In this document: in pieces, positions 35,214 to 46,715 of the stretch
How the letters are laid out: each line of letters opens with the position of its first letter
How positions within the stretch are numbered: the first letter of the stretch is position 1
Origin: Anaspis maculata
Taxonomy: Eukaryota > Arthropoda > Insecta > Coleoptera > Scraptiidae
Length of the DNA: 64,000 nucleotides
NCBI GenBank assembly: GCA_949128115.1
Contig: OX421965.1
Span: 37,319,681 to 37,383,680 of the forward strand
Direction of reading: 5' to 3'
Made by a program: the position numbers and the translations under genes
Notes under the pieces: model-generated
Told to the model about the DNA's origin: nothing
Seen by the model: the letters and a program-made list of their open reading frames with translations, nothing else
The model's database searches: none

Positions 35214-36680
35214 GTGGGAGCGGTACGCAAAAGCATACCGCATTTTGGAGTGCAGTAACGAGATTTTGCATGGGCGTACTTTATACCAAGACAAGCGATC
35301 TGACCCGCAGCACTCGATATTTCGTCCCTTAGGGGGCCAATGGGGGCCCTCCAAATTTTCAAGATGCAAGAACTTTCACAAAATGACCATTGAGTATCGT
35401 CATGTATGTCATAAGTGAAGCTTACGGGTCTATTGAAAATGTTTTCATCAAATGTCGTCGTGTCCGATTCATTCTTCACATTTGAAAAAAAAAATCTTTC
35501 GCAGAGGTCAAAAAAACTGTTTTTATTTTTTCTGCTGTGCAAGGAAACGATAAATTCATATGTTTTGTTGCGTTCCCAGCTAAATCGCGTTCCGTAAGCC
35601 CAAATATGAAGACAATTTTTTCGCAATATCATTTTCCCAAGAAGAGGTGACCTCTTCAGTACACTTTTTTCAACAGCATTTTTTTCAATGTTCCTAGTGG
35701 ATAAGACTGTCAATTTTCGCTGATATGAGAAGCTTGAACTCTTTTCTTAGTAATTTCCATGCAACATGGCTTCAAAACATACAAGAGAGCCCTAAAACTT
35801 TATTTTTCTGCTGGGCCGTCAAATTTTTGGCATGTTGATTTTGTAGTAGGGGAGACGCGCAAATAAATAAGATCTAGTCTAGGCGAATAAGTTCTACCGG
35901 AAAATATACCTACTTACACCTAACGACTCTGCGTTTTGTTGTACTGCAATAAAACACGTCATGGAAGAATATTTTCTGTTGAAACCAAATCGCCTGTGCC
36001 TGCAGCCTGGATTGAATACTGGTCCGCGTCTCTCCTACTATAAAATCAAAATATCGTAAGTTGGACGGCCCAGCAGAAAAAAATTTTTTTGGGCTCCCTT
36101 GGGCATTTTAGAGTCATGTTGCTTCGCAACCACCAAGAAAAGAGTTTGAGGTCTCCATTCCTGCAAAAATTACGAGTGATATCCAGTGGGGACATAGAAA
36201 GAAATGCTCTTGGAAAAAAGGTACTGAAGAGGTCACCACTTCTTTGAAAAATACCATTACAAGAAAAAATTCTTTATAATTAGGTTCAGGGAATGCGATT
36301 TAGTTGGGAACGCAACAGAACATATGAATTTATCGTCTCCTTGCATAGAAGAAAAAATAAAAACAGTTTTTTTTGACCTCTGCCAAAGAAATTTTTTTTC
36401 AAGTGTGAAGAATGAATCGGACACAACGACAATTGATGAAAATATTTTCAATAGACCCGTAAGCTTCACTTATGACATACATGACGATACTCAATGATCG
36501 CCATGTTAAAGTTCTTGCATCTTGAAAATTTGGAGGGCCCCCATTGGCCCCCTAAGGGACAAAATATCGAGTGCTGCGGGTCAAATCGCTTGTCTTGGTA
36601 TAAAGTATGCCCATACCAAATCTCGTTACTGCACTCCAAAATGCAGTATCGATGTGTTTTTAGGTGTGTACCGCTTGCAC
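35214..36680. mobile_element. Foldback element, family B (1467 bp, TA duplication)
   Basis: The left end GTGGGAGCGGTACG and the right end GTACCGCTTGCAC are imperfect inverted repeats, with TA at 35212-35213 and 36681-36682. Strong arm pairing: tgacccgcagcactcgatat (35300) with atatcgagtgctgcgggtca (36565), and gaagcttacgggtctattg (35418) with caatagacccgtaagcttc. The centre pairs tgctgggccgtc with gacggcccagca. The core GACCCGCAG..TTTCGTCCCTTAGG is shared with family A, so A and B are branches of one superfamily. The large minus-strand frame 35165-35713 is an arm read. Confidence 0.82.
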
Positions 36681-36682
36681 TA

Positions 36683-37502
36683 ATATAGTTAATCTCTGAT
36701 GCATATACTATAGGAGGAAAGAGAGAGCAACTCAATTTGTTTTTGAAATATTGTGAAATATTTTAAAGAAAAAACCTTGTAATCGTTTTATTGTGTACCA
36801 CCATGGGTTCACTTTGAGATAAAAAGTAAGGCACAATAAGACTTCTTCATCTTCTTCAAGAAAAATATATATTTCGGGGTCAACTAGTCCCCCAACGTGA
36901 TCAAATTATCCTAACCTTTTGTCAAGTTCTTCTTTGGTTCTGGTCGTACCTACTATTGCAATGTTATTTTTCAGTTGTTGGGTTTGAAATAGGTATTGGG
37001 AAGTATTAAAATCTCTGTTCGCGTTTTCCTTTAATCATCAATCAAGTGGACACTTCCAGGCCATTTGAATAACACAGTCGCCTCAACTTGTCTCTGTCAC
37101 TTATCCATAGCACATTCTATCAAGGCGTCAAAATCTAGCTAGGATCGTGCCATTCGTGCCAACACAACACATTTTTTCATAGCTTGCTCTAATGAGGAAA
37201 GCCGTGAAGTTGATTATGTTTATGTGTGATCTTTAAACGTCGTGATGTCAAGTTTCCGGACCAGAACGCCTACGAAACTGACGAGCGTCCAGAAGAGTCT
37301 CAGATTTTCGGTTCTGGTTGTCTGATATTGCAAAGTCTATAGGCCGTCTAGTCATATAGTCAGGTCTTGAGATATATTCCTAGCATTTGCTTATTATTAT
37401 TGAATACAGGACCATATGCCCTATGTTATGTTCCGGCATTTAAATTAAAATGTGCAAGAGTAAAGTTGCAGCCCCTCGTAAAACCATTTGCTCATGTTTC
37501 AG
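36683..37502. other. End of intron 2, no gene
   Basis: AT-rich; nothing recognised apart from the acceptor of the third opsin exon (ccatttgctcatgtttcag, AG at 37501-37502). Confidence 0.5.
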
Positions 37503-37698
37503 GTATAACCTCCATAACCACGCTGACTGTGTTGGCCTTCGAGAGGTACGTTATCATTTCGCAACCACTCAAAAACCGGTACTTGAGCCACAAGGAGGCC
37601 TACATCCTCGTCTTGGGCATTTGGCTGTATTCGTTAGCCCTCACTCTTCCTCCACTCTTCGGTTGGGGAGGATACGTCAACGAATCTGCTAACATCAG
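37503..37698 (+). CDS. Ciliary-type opsin, third coding exon
   Basis: Starts by completing a Gly codon and reads ITSITTLTVLAFERYVIISQ, the end of TM3 with the ERY form of the E/DRY G-protein switch. The second cytoplasmic loop is PLKNRYLSHKEA; TM4 is YILVLGIWLYSLALTLPPLFGW; the second extracellular loop begins GGYVNESANI, with NES as a possible glycosylation site. The last codon is split as AG|, donor CAG|GTAAGG, phase 2. In related opsins this point is followed by Ser-Cys, the partner of the TM3 disulphide, so the missing base is expected to give Ser. I found no continuation up to 64000: TM5-TM7 and the retinal-binding Lys must lie downstream or the gene is broken. The ORF call 37367-37702 includes intron. 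Confidence 0.9.
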
Positions 37699-38054
37699 GT
37701 AAGGCAGCATCGATGCTGTTCTCTTGGATTATGTTTATCTATATTGTCCAGAAATGGCTCCTTCCTTTCCCTCCTGCTCATTAAAATTTAATTGCCAGCT
37801 TAGATTACCGCACTGATGCGATTAATTTTGGATGAAAGAGAAGCAGGGAAGTTGTTAAATATTGTAAAAAAATCCTGGGCGGCAAACTTGTTTTCACATA
37901 CCGGGTGTTTCACGGAGAAGCACCAAAACATCACTTTGTTCTGTTAGCAACGCAGGCATGAAAAACATTTCCGTAATAATAGTAATCTAATATAAGTAAT
38001 AACTCCCGATTCCTAGTGAATATTTTTTCCAGCAAAAACGGGTCGATTTTTATA
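37699..38054. other. Start of presumed opsin intron 3, no gene
   Basis: A repeat terminus-like word ccgggtgtttcacgg lies near 37902. No coding sequence. Confidence 0.45.
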
Positions 38055-39294
38055 CAGGTGTCCCAGCTAAACCAACCCAGCGCAATTTCCTCACAAAATA
38101 TCTAGACAACAAAAAAAAAAGTTTCCATTGGGAGGAAGCCCAACTTTTTAGCTTTCTTTTGAGGGGGCGCCAATGGGAGACATGGACGATTTTGCTCCCG
38201 CCAGGAGGCGCTGCAGTTGGTTGGGACCTCTAGGGATTTTATCTAGCCTAGATTGCTTGTCAAGCGCGTGGTGTCAAATCGTCAAATCAATAAACGTCAA
38301 ATATTCAGAAATGTCACCGTGAACATAAATTGGAATTTTTGAATCGTATCGTTGAATCGTTCATGAAGATGCCGTAGGCTCTTGCGACGAGGGTCAGGAT
38401 GCGGCCCCAAACTCCGGCTAAGTTCATGCAGTTTGACTGCCGAAGATAAAATTACATTTTTATTGACTTTTATCGTAGACCCGGGCCCGGTATGGTAGGT
38501 ACTCTGGAGAGGTAAATAGATGCTGTGAATAAGCCATTCCTGCTCCATTCTACCAGACAGATGGAGACAAGAATCATCGAAAAACATTGACATTGCTGAG
38601 GTGCATGAAGGGATCTAGGTTATGTTGTTATATGTTGAAATTTTGAACTTGTTCAGTTAAGTTATCATGTTCACATCGTTGTGCCTAGTATATACGAAAA
38701 TTAATCACATGGAATAGAGTTCTTTAATCAGCCAGGGCATTTCACTTTATTATAATAATTCAAACCATCACTTTACATAGAGTTTTCCACACTGCTTCAG
38801 AATTGTGAAGCCTTCAGGTTGATGGCCTCTTTTGTGTTGTGCCTGATGCCTAGCCCTGAGTAGGTATATTTTGCTTGTCTACTATCATGCAGCTTACGTC
38901 CGGCTTGTAGATAGAAACTGCAAAATAATTTCAAACTCATTGGAATGTATTGATGATAGAATGATGGACTTGAATACCTCGACTTTAATAAACAGAAATG
39001 AATTTTTGCCTTTGGCAGTCAAACTGAACTTACCCGAAGTTGAACGGAGCCCTGCTTCAACATGATAGCTTGGGACCACTGTGGGTTCCATTTATTGTGT
39101 CACCGGCTGGAGGTTTTGTCTCGCATGAACCGCCAGACGGCCCCGTGCTGCTTCGCTCGCATTCTCCCCTTTCAAACGACGCAAGCACCCGGTATCGGTG
39201 ACACCAACACCATGCGAGTGATGCGACGGCAATAAACCAAGGACGTCTCAATAAACAATAAAGATAGGTTAGGTTAAGCTCTGACAAGCAATGA

Positions 39295-39300
39295 CAACTG
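39295..39300. repeat. 6-bp target duplication of the giant palindrome (left)
   Basis: CAACTG, repeated at 50381-50386. The empty paralogous site at 411-416 (reverse complement) has one copy. Confidence 0.85.
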
Positions 39301-39341
39301 AGTAGGTATGGCGGCAGTTGAGGCAGACGTTTCTAGGGACT

Positions 39342-39590
39342 TTTATCTGGTGACTTTTGGTTGGCAACACTGAATCTAGTGACTTTTTTGACAGGTCGTT
39401 AAGCATTGGATCTGCATTACCGGCATTTGACAGGTGGCGCGGGAAATTTGAAAAGTTTTCAGTTTATCTGGTGACTTTTGGTTATTATCACTGAATCTAG
39501 TGACTTTTTTGACTGATCGTCAAGCATTTATTCTGTATTACCGGCATTTGACATGTGGGGGATTTTAACGTGCGGGAAATTTGAAAAGTA
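39342..39590. repeat. Two copies of a 121-bp subterminal unit (left arm)
   Basis: Both copies start tttatctggtgacttttgg and include ttaccggcatttgaca and cgggaaatttgaaaag. The mirror is at 50091-50339 in the right arm. Subterminal repeats of this kind often bind transposases, but nothing here shows that directly. Confidence 0.75.
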
Positions 39591-39896
39591 CGTGGAATTT
39601 GGATTTGACAGGCTAGGTCACAGATTGTGTTTGGCTGGAGACATTTGTTAGCTTGAAAGCGCGGGATGTTTGAATTCCCTATACCTACTAAAGCACTCCT
39701 CATTGTATCTTAACCCTTGCAAACTCTCAAGTGGTTTGGTTTCAATAGTTATTTTTGGTATATAAACGCAAGCAAATAGAACCATTTTATTGACAGACCA
39801 ATATACTGTGCTAGTTACATAGACAATAATTACATACAGTTCAGGGTAAGACCTCAACATCATGATTTATTCGTAGTTTAATTCACATAACTGCTT

Positions 39897-40690
39897 ACAT
39901 AGACAATTATATTAAATTCAAAATAAAGCACAAACAGGTGATCATAAACAAATTTACAGTATTGATTATACATACAAACATTGATTACTAAAATTACTTG
40001 AAATCGAAGTACGTTCGATAAAATTTCTTAGTTGCTTACATAGACAATTACGTCAAATTGAAATAAGGCACAAACAGGTGATCGTGAACGATTTTTCATA
40101 GCTGAGTATACAGGCATCAACTACCTATAATCGAAAAACATCTAATACATGTTCTTAGTTGCTTACATAGACAATTACATGAAATTTGAAATAAGGCACA
40201 AACAGGTGATAATAAACAAATTTACATAGTTGATTATACATAGAAGATATGCACACGAACATAAAATCGAAGTACATTTGACTATTTCTTAGTTGATTAC
40301 ATAATATACAATTACATGAAATTCAAAATAGGACACGAAGAGGTGATCATAAACAAATTTACAGTGTTGAATAATACAAACTTGAATTACTCAAAATCGA
40401 AGTAGGTACATTCAATACAATTTCTTAGTTACTTACATAGGCAATTACGCGAAATTCAAATAAGGCCAAAACAGGTGTTCATGAGCGATTTTTATAGCTG
40501 ATTACACAAACATTGAATACTTTAAAATAGGAGTAGGTACTTTTAATACAATTTCTTAGTTGATTATACCATATAAAATTATTTGAAATTTGAATTGAGG
40601 CACAAACAAATTATAATAAACGAATTTATAGGGTTGATCACACAAATATCAATGACCTGAAATCGAGGTACATTTTTAATACAATTTCTC
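39897..40690. repeat. Subterminal tandem array, about six 127-141 bp units (left arm)
   Basis: Units recur at about 39900, 40041, 40168, 40305, 40438 and 40569, each with a tacatagacaatta-like word, caaacaggtgatcataaaca and aaatcgaagtac. Copies are diverged from each other but match the right arm unit by unit. Confidence 0.8.
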
Positions 40691-41280
40691 AGTACAAACA
40701 TCATTCACCCAAAGTCGAAGTACACTTAACACGACAACTTGATGGTCGGCAGTTCTGATGTGCCGGTCGCGAGGCAAATTGTTGGAATCATCGTCATCAT
40801 TATTGGACACAATTAACTCCTTCATGGAGCCAAAATTGAGTAGCTTGGAATTCTTATAGCTCAGTTTTATTATTTTCACTTTGCAAACGACATCACTTCT
40901 ATTCTCGGGTGCTGGGAAGGCGAAGGGCCCACTGTTGGCTCTTAGAGAGAATCGTTGATAGTGTGAATTCAGTAACTGGATCAGGTTGACAGTATAATTC
41001 TAGTTATTGTAGTTGTGATGAGAACATTCCAGGTGAGTACTACAAAAAAAAAAAAATCAAAAATTGTATGTTATGTCTAACAGGATATTATAATACAAGT
41101 TTCATAAGACATAGTATTGTTGGGGGGTACGGAAAATGAACGAGTGAATATGCCTCCACGACCGTGAGGCTTATTGTTTGTAGGTATATGCATTTCAACT
41201 ACCTGAGAAGTCGCACCCAAAATAACGGCTCTTGCCAACAGGGAATTGGTTGAAGGCCTTTTTTCTTATAATTTATAAGG

Positions 41281-41697
41281 TTATGACGGTATTACGGGAG
41301 CATAATTATTGAAAATAAAACATGCTAATTGTCGCAAGGCCCTTAAGGTCGTGAGTGGCGTGACAATATCCACCATGTAAACCGTGGTAATAAGTTTGAA
41401 TTTGAACAATCTATACTGTTTATCCGCGTAACCAGTCTTTTTTCCATCAACTGTAGTCATTCCACAGAGTTTTAACAAGAGATTGATTTTTTTTTTCAAT
41501 AAAGTTTGACCATCGAATCTGTGGGTGATTTTTTTTTTTGCATAAGCATGAGACATTACATTGAAAAAGATCGATGGAATTGGCTTAGCTTTGCGTGGGG
41601 TAGGTATAATATACAGCGAGCCGCGGCTTTGCAGTCGTTTCCAAAAATCCGGAACTATCGACCAGGGGCCTGTATCGAAATAGAATTTTTTTGTCAA
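41281..41697 (-). other. Unrecognised 138-codon frame, left arm copy
   Basis: Mirror of 47856-48272 and identical in translation. It contains Lys-rich stretches (AYAKKKITHRF, LLKKKINLL). No family recognised. Its first codon is not ATG, and the frame continues further upstream. It may be an exon or chance. Confidence 0.3.
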
Positions 41698-42838
41698 AAG
41701 AGAGTTAAATTTTTTTCTAAATATAACCCGTACATATAGTAATGTGTTTCCATAAAAATATGTACTTAAATAAATGAATTGTCCGCATAAACATAGTGAA
41801 AATTAAACTTACACGAAAAACACAAACACGGCACAGCACCAACCCATGAGGCTGCTAGATAACGAATGCAAACGCACCACCACCACCTGTCGACTGGGTG
41901 GTTGTTCGTAACTTCTTACCTGAAAAGCCCTGAGCTATTAATTTTTTTTTACCTGAAAGATCGTGTCTGAACAGGAATTTTTAGTATCATATGCACATAT
42001 TCACGGAGCCAGCAGATAATCAATAATTATTATATAAATAGAAACTTTATTTAAAAATTACTTTGTGCTTATCACATAATGCTCCGACTTGAAAAATATC
42101 AGCGCTGAATTTTGTCAGTCCAGTACGGCAATGTAAAAATAAAAAAATATAAAAGATATAAGTATTTAGGAGCTCAATGTGTTGAAAAGATGTTTTAATA
42201 AAAACTATTAACATATGGACAAATTTACATAAAAATACCTAATGTTTTTCAATGCTCAAAGGTATTAGCCTAAAATGTTAGCGATTATCGATTGCATTGA
42301 GTACACCTGCCTACTGAAATTTTTCAAGTACCTGAGGGTCTAATATAAACGACTCTAGCAAGCCAGCATTTTATAAGAATTTTCTACTTGACCGACCTTG
42401 AATTTTCAATAAATACCCTTTGATTACCAGGTTGAGAAAGAACGAATGAATACGAGAGGTAGCCAGTAGTGTAGGTAGCGCGACCGAAGAAATTAACAAG
42501 AGAGTTTTGCAGCATTGCCCACCCGCTGACGAGTGCTCTTCAAGCTACAAATATCTCCGGATCAAATATGTACCAAGCCATATGCGTAGTATCAGAATGG
42601 TGCATCTTAATACTTAACTCGGCCCTTTCAGGATGTACCTATGGGAGAAGTTTGTGCAAATAAAAATACGCACTAGTTATTGGTTACAGCTTTGTTCATT
42701 TCAGATTTTTAAACAGTTCCATACTCCTATCCTTACCTTAGATATGAAAGATTTTATTGTATCTATCTATGTACTAACAAGACTCTAAGAATTTTCATTC
42801 ACATGTTCGAAAATATTTGCAGTCATTTCTTACAATAA

Positions 42839-43420
42839 TTAAAGGGTTTGACTGTCGAAGAGACAAATATGGTTTCGCCAGCTAATGATGTTGGATATAA
42901 GAATCCAAGCTCGCATAGAAGGTCGAACGCAACCCGTTGACGCCTCTAATATTATTATCCCACTTTCTCGTCGTCTTCCTTCCAATAAAAGTACCTCGCC
43001 AACATTAGCACTTTTGGAAGTTTTTAAATACACTAACTTATCTGTAACTGCGCCTGGGTCGGTAGGACAGCCATATTCTTAATTTTTTTCAATTCACTGA
43101 AATTCTTTGCCACTTCTTTTGAGGCTGGAACCTAACTTGGAGAGATTTCTATAGGTCCTTATTGGTGCAGATTGACCTTTTGTCGAGAATCCAAATCGGT
43201 AGCAAGAAGCATCATGGACAAAGTCGTCATCACTCATTTCATCATCCATTGTCTCACCGCTGTCCGTCGTTTTCAGATTTTGAGAGAAGGTTACTTCTAA
43301 TTGATGAGATCTCGAGTGTATTGCAGATGTAGATGAACTGGTTCCGCACCTACGACGTTGGAATTTTTTTTTGTGTCCATACTTGTTTTGTTGAAGATAT
43401 GTTAGCTCGGGACATATTCT
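42839..43420 (-). other. 193-codon frame with one in-frame TGA, left arm copy
   Basis: Exact mirror of the frame at 46134-46715; see that entry. The opposite strand at 42885-43082 is also open (MMLDIRIQARIEGRTQ...), so which strand codes, if either, is undecided. Confidence 0.35.
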
Positions 43421-43811
43421 TCAAGAAAACTGAGCTATTTTCAATATTTTGTAGGATATATGCGATGGCAGGGCCTTCTTCTCTTTAGTTTCTCGCACCA
43501 AGCGTGCTAACATAGACTTTAAAATACCGAAAACTCGGGCACTTGTTCTAACCTAGGTCTCTCGAAGGACTTTAGTTATAGCGCTATGAATTTTTTCGGA
43601 AATATTTCTCTTGCTTTCTGCAGCTCTACCTTCTATCGTTATCAAAAGCTCGATCATTTCTGGATATTTTGCTCCCGCTCATTCAAATATACAGATACTC
43701 TTCATTTCACGTTTTACTTATCTCAGCATGATGAATAATCTCACCATTATTTTGTCTCCATCGATTGTCCCCTTTCAGTGTCCACTTCAATGTCACCTTT
43801 GTACTCTTCAG

Positions 43812-43945
43812 TTGTCCCTAACGTGTCCCTAACGTGTCCCTAACGTGTCTCTAACGTGTCCCTAACGTGTCTCTAACGTGTCCCTAACGTGTCTCTAACG
43901 TGTCCCCAACGTGTCCCTAACGTGTACTTTAACGTGTTCCCTAAC
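43812..43945. repeat. 11-bp tandem array (left arm)
   Basis: About eleven copies of ctaacgtgtcc with alternating c/t at the tenth or eleventh base. The mirror is at about 45609-45742. An adjoining sequence (caccattattttgtctccat, then cgattgtccc, 43740-43796) is repeated directly at 44358-44414. Confidence 0.88.
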
Positions 43946-44163
43946 TTGAGTGAAGCGGATCGAACGTGCGGCGATAAAAACGCGCTTGACTAAAAATGCG
44001 CTTGACTGAAGCCACTCTGGACCCGATCGAAACTCGAGCAGATTGAAAGCTGCGATCGAAACGCAGTCACTGCTAGAGACCAGCGTATACCGACAAGTCC
44101 TAGCGAACAGCCTATAACGTTAACTCCTAGTTGCCGGCCTATGCTGATAGCGACAGCACAAGT

Positions 44164-44354
44164 GATCAGGTTAGGAGTATAGAGACTTAGCGGTTGAAGC
44201 ATGACGACTCGGCGGGCAGAGCATGACGACTCAAAAGGCCGACGTATGCAGACTTTGCCAGTGGACAGCGTATAGCGAGAAGTTCTAGTAGTCATGCTCT
44301 GTCTGCCAAGTCGTCATGCTTTAACCGCTAAGTCTCTATACTCCTAACCTGATC
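44164..44354. repeat. 191-bp hairpin inside the left arm
   Basis: gatcaggttaggagtataga pairs with tctatactcctaacctgatc, and agcatgacgactcggcgggc pairs with tgccaagtcgtcatgct. The mirror is at 45200-45390. Each arm of the large palindrome therefore folds on itself too. Confidence 0.85.
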
Positions 44355-44382
44355 CACCTCACCATTATTTTGTCTCCATCGA

Positions 44383-44631
44383 TTGTCCCCTTTCAGTGTC
44401 CACTTCAATGTCACAGATGATAGCGTTCGCAATCATCGTCTCAACTCCTTTCATCAACGTCACCATCATCAATCATCATCGTCATCAACCCCGATCATAG
44501 ATGATAGCGTTCGCAATCATCGTCTCAACTCCTTTCATCAACGTCACCATCATCAATCATCATCGTCATCAACCCCGATCATAGATGATAGCGTTCGCAA
44601 CCCTGTCGACCTCCAACTCTTCTTCGTCTAG
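44383..44631 (+). repeat. 84-bp in-frame tandem repeat near the loop
   Basis: Units begin at 44416, 44500 and 44584 (gatgatagcgttcgcaa). As the period is a multiple of three, an 82-codon frame repeats a 28-residue unit containing RNHRLNSFHQRHHHQSSSSS. The mirror frame is at 44881-45171 (minus), where the third unit is diverged. Skewed composition (H, S, Q) fits a low-complexity repeat; expression is unknown. Confidence 0.6.
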
Positions 44632-44975
44632 GTACCGTTGCATGCTCTTCACACTCTCTTTAACGTCTGTTGGGGGATCACGTCGAAGTTGCCACATGCT
44701 AATGAGAGAGAGAAGCCAAGTTAGCGGATGATTTGAAATTATTTTGAGGAGAAAATAGCTTACGTTTGCAGAGATGGTATTGAAGCTCCGCAGTACTTGA
44801 CTCGTAGGGATCGACCTGACGATGATTGCGCTCGCTCGCGGGTGATGTTTTTACGTATGCTTTAGTATTCGACGCGTGCTTTAGGTATGGAGGATGTGAA
44901 CTCTCCCAGTTCTCGGGATCCTAGTTACGATGATGAAGGAGTTGAGATGATGAATGCGAACGTTAGCATCTATGA
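44579..44975. other. Loop of the giant palindrome (single-copy)
   Basis: About 400 bp between the two arms with no mirror partner. It carries no recognisable gene. It holds gcgctcgctcgcggg (near 44829) and a ggatcc site at 44928. As the only unique part, it is the natural anchor for probes and read mapping. Confidence 0.7.
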
Positions 44976-46133
44976 TCGGGGTTGATGACGATGATGATTG
45001 ACGATGGTGACGTTGATGAAAGAAGTTGAGACGATGATTGCGAACGCTATCATCTATGATCGGGGTTGATGACGATGATGATTGATGATGGTGACGTTGA
45101 TGAAAGGAGTTGAGACGATGATTGCGAACGCTATCATCTGTGACATTGAAGTGGACACTGAAAGGGGACAATCGATGGAGACAAAATAATGGTGAGGTGG
45201 ATCAGGTTAGGAGTATAGAGACTTAGCGGTTAAAGCATGACGACTTGGCAGACAGAGCATGACTACTAGAACTTCTCGCTATACGCTGTCCACTGGCAAA
45301 GTCTGCATACGTCGGCCTTTTGAGTCGTCATGCTCTGCCCGCCGAGTCGTCATGCTTCAACCGCTAAGTCTCTATACTCCTAACCTGATCACTTGTGCTG
45401 TCGCTATCAGCATAGGCCGGCAACTAGGAGTTAACGTTATAGGCTGTTCGCTAGGACTTGTCGGTATACGCTGGTCTCTAGCAGTGACTGCGTTTCGATC
45501 GCAGCTTTCAATCTGCTCGAGTTTCGATCGGGTCCAGAGTGGCTTCAGTCAAGCGCATTTTTAGTCAAGCGCGTTTTTATCGCCGCACGTTCGATCCGCT
45601 TCACTCAAGTTAGGGAACACGTTAAAGTACACGTTAGGGACACGTTGGGGACACGTTAGAGACACGTTAGGGACACGTTAGAGACACGTTAGGGACACGT
45701 TAGAGACACGTTAGGGACACGTTAGGGACACGTTAGGGACAACTGAAGAGTACAAAGGTGACATTGAAGTGGACACTGAAAGGGGACAATCGATGGAGAC
45801 AAAATAATGGTGAGATTATTCATCATGCTGAGATAAGTAAAACGTGAAATGAAGAGTATCTGTATATTTGAATGAGCGGGAGCAAAATATCCAGAAATGA
45901 TCGAGCTTTTGATAACGATAGAAGGTAGAGCTGCAGAAAGCAAGAGAAATATTTCCGAAAAAATTCATAGCGCTATAACTAAAGTCCTTCGAGAGACCTA
46001 GGTTAGAACAAGTGCCCGAGTTTTCGGTATTTTAAAGTCTATGTTAGCACGCTTGGTGCGAGAAACTAAAGAGAAGAAGGCCCTGCCATCGCATATATCC
46101 TACAAAATATTGAAAATAGCTCAGTTTTCTTGA

Positions 46134-46715
46134 AGAATATGTCCCGAGCTAACATATCTTCAACAAAACAAGTATGGACACAAAAAAAAATTCCAACGTC
46201 GTAGGTGCGGAACCAGTTCATCTACATCTGCAATACACTCGAGATCTCATCAATTAGAAGTAACCTTCTCTCAAAATCTGAAAACGACGGACAGCGGTGA
46301 GACAATGGATGATGAAATGAGTGATGACGACTTTGTCCATGATGCTTCTTGCTACCGATTTGGATTCTCGACAAAAGGTCAATCTGCACCAATAAGGACC
46401 TATAGAAATCTCTCCAAGTTAGGTTCCAGCCTCAAAAGAAGTGGCAAAGAATTTCAGTGAATTGAAAAAAATGAAGAATATGGCTGTCCTACCGACCCAG
46501 GCGCAGTTACAGATAAGTTAGTGTATTTAAAAACTTCCAAAAGTGCTAATGTTGGCGAGGTACTTTTATTGGAAGGAAGACGACGAGAAAGTGGGATAAT
46601 AATATTAGAGGCGTCAACGGGTTGCGTTCGACCTTCTATGCGAGCTTGGATTCTTATATCCAACATCATTAGCTGGCGAAACCATATTTGTCTCTTCGAC
46701 AGTCAAACCCTTTAA
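46134..46715 (+). other. 193-codon frame with one in-frame TGA, right arm copy
   Basis: A stretch without start codon opens after a TGA at 46131. It reads CPELTYLQQNKYGHKKKFQR, then an S/T-rich region, an acidic block (MDDEMSDDDF), and LKRSGKEFQ. A TGA at 46458-46460 follows, and the same frame continues NEEYGCPTDPGAVTDKL...IILEASTG to TAA at 46713. The basic cluster, acidic block and lack of simple repeats look coding, but I recognise no family. It may be an exon (a possible acceptor, ttttcttgaag, lies just before it) or a decayed gene. The mirror copy (42839-43420) has the same TGA. Confidence 0.4.

Noticed and set aside
35165..35713. 182-codon minus-strand frame
   Set aside because: It lies across the arm of foldback family B, and the other arm shows a diverged mirror frame; composition is that of a non-coding arm.
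43812..45742. CRISPR-like array from the 11-bp repeats
   Set aside because: The units are directly contiguous without spacers, and the sequence is eukaryotic.
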